Part shown: positions 7,686 through 12,169 of the stretch, one piece after another
How positions within the stretch are numbered: position 1 is the stretch's first letter
Layout: each line of letters begins with the position of its first letter
From: Acidobacteriota bacterium
Lineage (GTDB): Bacteria; Acidobacteriota; Terriglobia; Bryobacterales; Bryobacteraceae
Length of the DNA: 12,169 nucleotides
Direction: 5' to 3'
Assembly (NCBI GenBank): GCA_003223065.1
Contig: QHXU01000034.1
Span: 6,453-18,621 of the forward strand
Position numbers and translations under genes: made by a program
Notes under the pieces: generated by a model
What the model was told of the DNA's origin: nothing
The model's database searches: none
What the model saw: the letters and a program-made list of their open reading frames with translations, nothing else

Positions 7686-9497
7686 GTGTTCTTTCACGTT
7701 CCCGGATGGATGCAGGCGATCGACGGCGTATTGGTCCGGAGCTTCGCTCCGCTCGCTGTAGCGATTCTAGTGAACGGGCTGGACGACCTCGTGATCGATG
7801 CGGCCTGGGCCTGGTTCTGGTTGAAGGCGAAGTTGCGCCCGGCGGCGCGATTATTTCCGCCGGGGTCTCGGCAGCTCGACTCGGCGCCCCGGCGGCGTAT
7901 TGCCGTTCTGGTGCCCTTGTGGCGGGAGCACGAGGTGGCGGCGCGTATGCTCGAGCATAACCTCGCCGCCATTCGCTACCCCGAGTACCACATCTTCGCC
8001 GGCGCATATCCGAACGACCCGGAGACCCAGGACGCAGTGCGCTCAGTTGCGGTCCGCTTCCCGAACGTGCACCTCGCGCTGTGTCCCCACAGCGGACCGA
8101 CCTCGAAAGCCGACTGCCTGAACTGGGTGTTCCAGCATCTGATCCTCTATGAGGAGGAGCACGGGGAACGCTTCGATCTGGTCGTCACACACGATGCCGA
8201 AGACCTGATCCACCCGGAGGAATTGCGCTGGATCAATTTCTACTCGGCGCGGTACGACTTCATCCAGACGCCCGTGCTCGCGCTCCGGACGCCGCTCACA
8301 GCCTTGACGCACGGCGTGTATTGCGACGAGTTCGCCGAGAATCACACGCGCGACATGGCGGTGCGCGCTCGCCTCGGGGGATTCGTCCCCAGCGCCGGCG
8401 TGGGTACCGGATATCGCCGGGAGGCGCTGGAAAGGCTGGCTCAAACCGCCTCAAACCGCATCTTCGAGCCGGAGTCGCTCACTGAGGATTACGAAAACGG
8501 TCTGCGTCTGTTTCGTCTCGGCTACTCCCAGGCCTTTGTACCGTTGGTGCGCGGTTGCGGAAGCGGCGATTTCGTAACCACGCGCGAATATTTTCCTCAG
8601 GACTTTCGGAGTGCGCTCAGACAACGCACGCGTTGGGTGATGGGCATCGCGCTGCAAGGCTGGCAGCGGTTCGGCTGGAAGGGCAAACCGGGCGAAGTGT
8701 ACTGGCTTTGGCGCGACCGCAAGGCGCTCATCTCGAACCCGCTCAGCTTTCTCGCAAACCTGGCTTTCGTCTATGGGCTGGCGGCGCAGGCGTGGACTCG
8801 CGTCACTCCGCTCGCAGCGCGCTTTGCCGCCGCCACGCTGGCGTTGCAGGTGTTGCGCATCGGTATCCGCATGCGCTGCGTGGCGCGTGTCTACGGCCTG
8901 GCATTCGCGCTGGGCGTGCCGGTTCGCGCGGTTTACGCCAACGCGCTGAATTCGGCAGCCACGCTCCAGGCCGTCGCTCGATACGGCGTCGCTCGCGCGC
9001 GCGGTCTCCCGCTCAAATGGGTGAAGACCGAGCACTCCTACCCCTCGCGGGCAGCCCTGCTCGATCACAAACGCAAGCTCGGTGAGATTCTGGTCGGTTC
9101 CGGATATCTGGGCGCGCCTGCGCTGGCTGCCGCGCTTGCCACCCAGCCGCGGGGCGTTCTTCTCGGCGAGCACTTGGTCCGCGGCGGCCACCTGGATGAA
9201 GATTCAGTCTACGAAGCGCTCAGTCTCCAGCAGGGGCTGCCGGTGAGCCGTATCGATCCGCACTCGATTTCGCGGCGCGTCGCGCGCACACTGCCCGAGC
9301 ACGTGGTCCGCCGCTGGCGCGTTCTTCCGTTCCGCGTCGCCGAAGGCAGCCTGTTCCTGGCGAGCCCGGACCTGCCGTCGGCGGAGGTGAACACGGCGCT
9401 GCGGTGCTTTACCGCGCTCGAGATCCGGTTCCACCTGGTGACGCCGGCGAAGTTCGAAAAACTCACCGAGGCACTGCTGCAGTCTTCTTGGGTGTGA
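7686..9497 (+). CDS. NfrB-like glycosyltransferase 2 with C-terminal MshEN (c-di-GMP-type) domain
   Basis: 603 residues starting at GTG 7686; ATG 7710 (M9) is an alternative, and neither has a clear ribosome binding site. Seen in order: N-terminal TM (about 17-46); GT2 domain (about 70-330) with IAVLVPLWREHE, the DXD-like HDAED (169-173), TED (266-268, catalytic-base region) and QRTRW (313-317); hydrophobic segments about 350-430; then an MshEN (GspE N-terminal) domain about 460-600. The MshEN domain has two motif copies of the form LG-x2-L-x3-G-x6-L-x3-L-x2-Q (465-487 and 493-515) separated by exactly 5 residues; the second has Val for one Leu. The MshEN family binds c-di-GMP through this tandem motif. 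E. coli NfrB has the same GT2-MshEN order and makes a surface glycan under c-di-GMP control. A processive inner-membrane glycan synthase is inferred. No NfrA-like outer-membrane partner is in the window. Confidence 0.88.
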   Translation: MFFHVPGWMQAIDGVLVRSFAPLAVAILVNGLDDLVIDAAWAWFWLKAKLRPAARLFPPGSRQLDSAPRRRIAVLVPLWREHEVAARMLEHNLAAIRYPEYHIFAGAYPNDPETQDAVRSVAVRFPNVHLALCPHSGPTSKADCLNWVFQHLILYEEEHGERFDLVVTHDAEDLIHPEELRWINFYSARYDFIQTPVLALRTPLTALTHGVYCDEFAENHTRDMAVRARLGGFVPSAGVGTGYRREALERLAQTASNRIFEPESLTEDYENGLRLFRLGYSQAFVPLVRGCGSGDFVTTREYFPQDFRSALRQRTRWVMGIALQGWQRFGWKGKPGEVYWLWRDRKALISNPLSFLANLAFVYGLAAQAWTRVTPLAARFAAATLALQVLRIGIRMRCVARVYGLAFALGVPVRAVYANALNSAATLQAVARYGVARARGLPLKWVKTEHSYPSRAALLDHKRKLGEILVGSGYLGAPALAAALATQPRGVLLGEHLVRGGHLDEDSVYEALSLQQGLPVSRIDPHSISRRVARTLPEHVVRRWRVLPFRVAEGSLFLASPDLPSAEVNTALRCFTALEIRFHLVTPAKFEKLTEALLQSSWV

Positions 9498-9502
9498 CCG
9501 CG

Positions 9503-9511
9503 TGGTATGCT
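9503..9511 (+). promoter_or_regulatory. Possible extended -10 element ahead of the nuclease gene
   Basis: The sequence reads TG-G-TATGCT in the 23-base gap between the glycosyltransferase stop and ATG 9521, with no obvious -35. A start of transcription near 9518 would leave a leader of only about 3 nt. This is one weak match in GC-rich DNA, and co-transcription with the upstream genes is equally possible. Confidence 0.2.
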
Positions 9512-9520
9512 CGAAAACTC

Positions 9521-10477
9521 ATGATGCGTCCTTGGGGACTCCTCGGCGCCTGGGTGGCCACGCTCTACGCGAGTTCGCCCTCACTGGCGTGGAACGCTAC
9601 GGGACACCGCATCATCGCCGCGATCGCGTATGAGCGTCTGAATCCCGGGACCCGCGCACAAGTGGACCTACTACTCAAGCATCATCCGGATTACGCAACG
9701 CTCCTCACACGTGACTCGCCGCCGGATCCCGAGGCCCGCGCCCGCGCGGCATTTCTCGCCGCGTCGGTTTGGCCCGATCACATCAAGGGCGACCGCAGGT
9801 TCTACGATGACACCCGCAAAGACGCAACCCCCACTCCCCTGCTTCCTGGCTTCCCTGACATGGCGCGCCACACCAACTGGCATTACTACGATATTCCCTA
9901 CGCTCCGGATGGCGCGCAGACCGAGAAGCAGCCTCCTCCCAACGCCCTCAGCGAGCTGCGGCGGCTTCTCCGCGAAACCGGCACATCACCCCGTGACGCC
10001 TACGATCTGCCGTGGCTGATTCATCTCGCAGGTGATGTCCACCAGCCTTTGCACTGCACCAGCCGGTTCTTGAAGTCGCAGCCTAAAGGCGATGCCGGCG
10101 GCAACGGTGTTATTGTGGCGCCCGGCGGCAATCTTCACTTCTTTTGGGACAGCGCGGCGGGCAGCGACGGGAGCGACGCCTATATCATCAGGTTCGCGGC
10201 CGAGGTCACCCACGAATATCCTGTGCCGCGGCGCCTCTCCAAAGATCCCAAGAAGTGGATCGAGGAGGGGTTCGAGATCGACAAGCGTGAAGTGTATTCG
10301 TTCGGGCTCGAAAGCGGCTCACGCGAACATCCCATCGAGCTGTCGCAAGCCTATCAGGCAAACGCGAAGCGACTGGCGAGAGAGCGGATCGCGCTGGCCG
10401 GCTATCGGCTGGCCGCGGTCCTGAACGAAAAACTCAAGCGCTCGGTGAAGGTGATCCTCCATGGGCAGCAGCCGTGA
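9521..10477 (+). CDS. Exported S1/P1-family zinc nuclease
   Basis: 318 residues. The family cleaves single-stranded DNA/RNA and 3'-nucleotides with a trinuclear zinc site. A signal peptide (about 1-23) should be cut after SLA to expose W24, the mature N-terminal Trp whose backbone binds zinc in P1 nuclease. Zinc ligands match P1 spacing: W24 and H29 (AWNATGH, apart by 5), D86 (SVWPDHIK), H121 (TNWHYYDIP), H168-x3-D172 (LIHLAGDVHQPLH), H178, and H206-x3-D210 (NLHFFWD). The GGNG loop (193-196) is present. All ligands are intact, so it is probably active in the periplasm or outside. The start is ATG 9521 or 9524 (ATGATG); the long upstream extension of the frame overlaps the previous gene and is rejected. 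The stop overlaps the transporter's GTG start by 4 bp (GTGA), suggesting coupled translation and a shared nutrient-scavenging role. Confidence 0.93.
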   Translation: MMRPWGLLGAWVATLYASSPSLAWNATGHRIIAAIAYERLNPGTRAQVDLLLKHHPDYATLLTRDSPPDPEARARAAFLAASVWPDHIKGDRRFYDDTRKDATPTPLLPGFPDMARHTNWHYYDIPYAPDGAQTEKQPPPNALSELRRLLRETGTSPRDAYDLPWLIHLAGDVHQPLHCTSRFLKSQPKGDAGGNGVIVAPGGNLHFFWDSAAGSDGSDAYIIRFAAEVTHEYPVPRRLSKDPKKWIEEGFEIDKREVYSFGLESGSREHPIELSQAYQANAKRLARERIALAGYRLAAVLNEKLKRSVKVILHGQQP

Positions 10478-11688
10478 CGTCCCGCGCCCGCGAGCAATGG
10501 ATTGTTCTGGCGCTGCTGGTTGTGTCGGTATCGATCAACTATATCGACCGCGGCAACCTTTCGGTGGCGGCTGACCGCCTCGCCGATGAACTCAAACTCA
10601 ACCCCACGCAGGTGGGTCTCCTGCTCTCGGGCTTCTTCTGGACGTACGCGGGTCTGCAGATTTTTTCCGGCTGGCTGATCGACCGTTATCACGTGTACTG
10701 GATCTACGGCGCGGGTTTTCTGGTGTGGTCGGTCGCGACCGGATTGACCGGATTGGCGCACGGTTTCTGGATGATTTTCGCGCTGCGCCTCCTGCTCGGC
10801 TCGGGCGAATCGGTGGCCTATCCTTCGTATTCGAAGATCATCTGCGCGGGGTTCCCGGAGCAGCAAAGGGGCTTGGCGAATGCGCTGATCGGGGGCACGA
10901 TCGTGAGCCGGTTCGGCTGGAGGAACATGTTCTTTGCCATCGGCCTCACCAGCCTGATTTGGCTGATTCCGTGGACTGTCATGACGCGGCGCGCAACTCG
11001 GGTCAGCGCGGCGCTGTACGATTCCGATGAAAGTTCCCCCGGCTGGCGCGAGATCCTGCGCCAGCGCTCGGCTTGGGGGACGTTCCTCGCCTTGTTCTGT
11101 GGCAATTACGCCTGGTATTTTCTGCTGACCTGGCTGCCCTGGTACCTGGTACGCGAGCGTCACTACTCGATCGAGCGCATGGCGGTGCTCGGCTCCCTGC
11201 CCTTCTGGGGAGTCGGGTTCGCGTCCATCGCGAGCGGCTGGGTATCGGACCGGTTGGTGGCTCGTGGCGGCTCGCCGACGGTGGTGCGAAAGTCGTTTGC
11301 GGTAGGCGGGATGCTGCTCGCAATGCTGATGCTCCCTGTCGCGGTGCTCAAGGACGAGACCGCCGCGATGGCGTGTCTGATGACGGCTTGTGTTTCCTTC
11401 GGCTTCTACAGCTCCCATCCCTGGCTCATAACACAGCGGTTGGCCGGCCCCCAGGCCGCCGGCCGCTGGAGCGGATTCCAAAATGCGATCGGGAACCTGG
11501 CGGGCGTTTCCGCACCTGTGATTACGGGCTGGATCGTTGATAAAACAGGCCAATTCTTTTATGCGTTTGTGGTGGTGGCAGGCGTGCTGGCCCTTGGCGC
11601 CGCCTCCTACCTGGTACTAGTAGGACCAATCGAGCCAATTGCCTGGAAACCAAAGAGGTTTGGAACGCCAGCTTCACCGGCGCTCTAA
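10474..11688 (+). CDS. MFS transporter, anion:cation symporter (ACS)-like, apparent loss of most of TM5
   Basis: 404 residues from a GTG start inside the nuclease stop. Typical ACS features are NYIDRGNLSVA in TM1, the GWLIDRYH loop (motif A-like), RLLLGSGESVAYPSYSKI in TM4, QRGLANALI at the entry to TM5, and FGWRNMFFAIGLTSLIWLIPW in TM6. The second half has the expected helices (from WGTFLALFCGNYAWYFLLTWLPWYL onward) and a GWVSDRLVARGG loop. In relatives a segment of about 15 residues (a DAG-x-x-GPALGT-like stretch) normally lies between ANALI and GG. Here I139 is followed directly by GGTIVSRFGWR, so helix 5 has only about 12 hydrophobic residues. The frame is preserved. The protein may be non-functional, an odd variant, or carry a sequencing/assembly error. 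The substrate is not determinable; ACS relatives carry organic anions such as sugar acids. Confidence 0.85.
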   Translation: MTSRAREQWIVLALLVVSVSINYIDRGNLSVAADRLADELKLNPTQVGLLLSGFFWTYAGLQIFSGWLIDRYHVYWIYGAGFLVWSVATGLTGLAHGFWMIFALRLLLGSGESVAYPSYSKIICAGFPEQQRGLANALIGGTIVSRFGWRNMFFAIGLTSLIWLIPWTVMTRRATRVSAALYDSDESSPGWREILRQRSAWGTFLALFCGNYAWYFLLTWLPWYLVRERHYSIERMAVLGSLPFWGVGFASIASGWVSDRLVARGGSPTVVRKSFAVGGMLLAMLMLPVAVLKDETAAMACLMTACVSFGFYSSHPWLITQRLAGPQAAGRWSGFQNAIGNLAGVSAPVITGWIVDKTGQFFYAFVVVAGVLALGAASYLVLVGPIEPIAWKPKRFGTPASPAL

Positions 11689-11716
11689 AAAACCAGTATC
11701 CGTAGTACCCTCCCAA

Positions 11717-11749
11717 GCCCTGCAAAACCCCTGCAAAACCCCTGTACAA
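11717..11749 (+). repeat. Three-copy 11-bp tandem repeat, unit CCCCTGCAAAA
   Basis: The copies are GCCCTGCAAAA (11717-11727), CCCCTGCAAAA (11728-11738) and a diverged CCCCTGTACAA (11739-11749). They lie 29 bases after the transporter stop and run into the -35-like hexamer of the candidate small-RNA promoter. A short inverted pair, CCCTG with CAGGG, flanks the last unit (11740-11744 and 11758-11762). The repeat could be a regulator binding site or a slippage product. No tRNA or integrase is next to it, so an attachment site is not supported. Confidence 0.7.
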
Positions 11750-11771
11750 GCGGCTTTCAGGGTGTTAGGAT
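11743..11771 (+). promoter_or_regulatory. Candidate promoter of the intergenic small RNA
   Basis: A TGTACA -35-like hexamer (11743-11748), an exact 17-base spacer, and an extended -10 TG-T-TAGGAT (TG at 11763-11764, hexamer 11766-11771). Each hexamer matches the sigma70 consensus at 4 of 6 positions, and the TGn extension adds support. Transcription would begin near 11778, in front of the structured segment that ends in a strong terminator. Confidence 0.45.
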
Positions 11772-11777
11772 GGGGGT

Positions 11778-11938
11778 GTCCAGTTGTGGAACCGTTAAAG
11801 GTTTCACCGCGTCTCTTTCTCTAGGGTGGAGAGTGCCTACTGCCAGGCACGCTGCCCGAAAGTTCGGCGCGCTACCACCTCGCGGTAGTGGTGAGCCGGC
11901 CGGTGAGTATCTTCCTCCGAGTACTCACCGGCTTTTTT
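11778..11938 (+). ncRNA. Candidate structured small RNA (about 160 nt), family unknown
   Basis: No protein-like frame is present, but several hairpins can be read directly. They are an 8-bp stem GTGGAACC/GGTTTCAC with loop GTTAAA (11786-11807, one G-T pair); a 6-bp stem GTGCCT/AGGCAC with loop ACTGCC (about 11833-11850); a 4-bp CCGA/TCGG stem (about 11856-11867); a CGGC...GCCG stem enclosing TACCAC/GTGGTG (about 11865-11898, an alternative to the previous one); and a terminator hairpin with six T. A promoter-like element lies immediately upstream. I cannot match it to a family: the SRP RNA and RNase P signature sequences are absent, and it lacks the single long rod of 6S RNA. It could instead be a long 3' UTR of the transporter. 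Ends are estimates. Confidence 0.5.
11899..11938 (+). terminator. Rho-independent terminator
   Basis: A perfect 11-bp stem GCCGGTGAGTA (11899-11909) with TACTCACCGGC (11922-11932), a 12-base loop, and a run of six T (11933-11938). The T-run is only on the plus-strand side, so it ends plus-strand transcripts (the candidate small RNA and any read-through from the transporter operon) rather than the converging minus-strand permease gene. Confidence 0.9.
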
Positions 11939-11959
11939 CGTTTTCAAGTACTTACGGTG

Positions 11960-12169
11960 CTATTCGTGCCTCAGGGCCACGACAGGGTCGACGTTCATAG
12001 CTCGCCGCGCGGGAATCCAGCAGCCTAGCATCGCCGCCAGCGCCAGGACGAAGGAAACCACCGCGAACGTTCCCGGATCGCTCGGCGACACCTGCACCAG
12101 AAGCGTGCGCAGTATGCGCGTGATCCCGAACGCCGCCGCGAGCCCCACGGCCAACCCGATGATCAATTC
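11960..12169 (-). CDS. ABC transporter permease, FtsX/MacB family (C-terminal fragment; continues past the window edge)
   Basis: Only the last 69 residues are in the window, ending at TAG 11960-11962. They hold two membrane helices of an FtsX domain (IIGLAVGLAAAFGIT, and TFAVVSFVLALAAMLGCWIPA) joined by a short loop, followed by the family's terminal signature PARRAMNVDPVVALRHE. This ending is typical of the large MacB-like permeases that are abundant in Acidobacteriota. Their substrate is usually unknown and their ATPase often lies elsewhere. The gene converges on the plus-strand genes, with 21 bases between its stop and the end of the terminator T-run. Confidence 0.92.
   Translation of the reverse strand, partial: ELIIGLAVGLAAAFGITRILRTLLVQVSPSDPGTFAVVSFVLALAAMLGCWIPARRAMNVDPVVALRHE

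Noticed and set aside
8440..8459. Perfect 10-bp tandem duplication CTCAAACCGC inside the glycosyltransferase gene
   Set aside because: Loss or gain of a unit would shift the frame, so it could be a phase-variation site, but two units are too few and the encoded segment fits the family normally. Likely chance.
10402..11553. Minus-strand open frame (383 codons) opposite the MFS gene
   Set aside because: The plus strand gives recognisable membrane helices and MFS motifs; the minus frame is composition-driven and motif-free.
11778..11938. Assignment of the structured segment to SRP RNA, 6S RNA, RNase P RNA or a TPP/cobalamin/glycine riboswitch
   Set aside because: I could not find the SRP tetraloop signature, the RNase P core, the 6S single-rod pairing of ends, or the conserved riboswitch boxes. 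The downstream gene on the same strand is also missing, which argues against a riboswitch.

Overview
The window is GC-rich and densely coded, and it looks like a member of the Acidobacteriota, probably Bryobacterales/Solibacter-like. That is an inference from protein style, not from a marker gene. The signs are an FtsX/MacB-type permease ending in the MNVDPVVALRHE signature, a short Ig-like secreted protein with a C-terminal membrane helix, a choice-of-anchor D (ASH-type) surface protein with a conserved C-terminal domain, and a PDZ-containing multi-TM histidine kinase.

Layout. (1) 1-2809, minus strand: a large membrane histidine kinase (PDZ, multi-TM, GAF, PAS, HisKA, HATPase) cut by the left edge just short of its C-terminus. 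It has a plausible promoter of its own at 2885-2913. (2) 2974-4011, minus strand: a radical SAM enzyme with a SPASM-like cysteine-rich C-terminus. (3) 4012-4189: the divergent intergenic region. (4) 4190-11688, plus strand: seven genes in one direction with gaps of 33 bp or less. They are a small Ig-like exported protein, an exported beta-rich protein of unknown function, an ASH-domain surface protein, ThiD kinase, an NfrB-like glycosyltransferase with a c-di-GMP-type MshEN domain, an exported S1/P1 nuclease and an MFS transporter. Three of the junctions are 4-bp stop/start overlaps (ATGA, ATGA, GTGA), so the first three genes and the last two form translationally coupled blocks. (5) 11689-11959: a gene-free stretch holding an 11-bp tandem repeat, a plausible promoter, a highly structured segment and a strong Rho-independent terminator. 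Together these look like an independent small RNA gene. (6) 11960-12169, minus strand: the last 69 residues of an ABC transporter permease.

Working picture (inference). The plus-strand genes mostly act at or beyond the inner membrane: surface proteins, probable exopolysaccharide synthesis under c-di-GMP control, and extracellular nucleic-acid breakdown coupled to a transporter. ThiD is the housekeeping exception and has no other thiamine gene beside it. The transporter seems to lack most of its fifth membrane helix through an in-frame loss of about 15 residues, so its activity is doubtful. The most promising undescribed items are the candidate small RNA at 11778-11938, the three-gene coupled secreted-protein cassette, and the PDZ-sensor kinase architecture. 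No CRISPR array, insertion sequence, tRNA or rRNA was seen.
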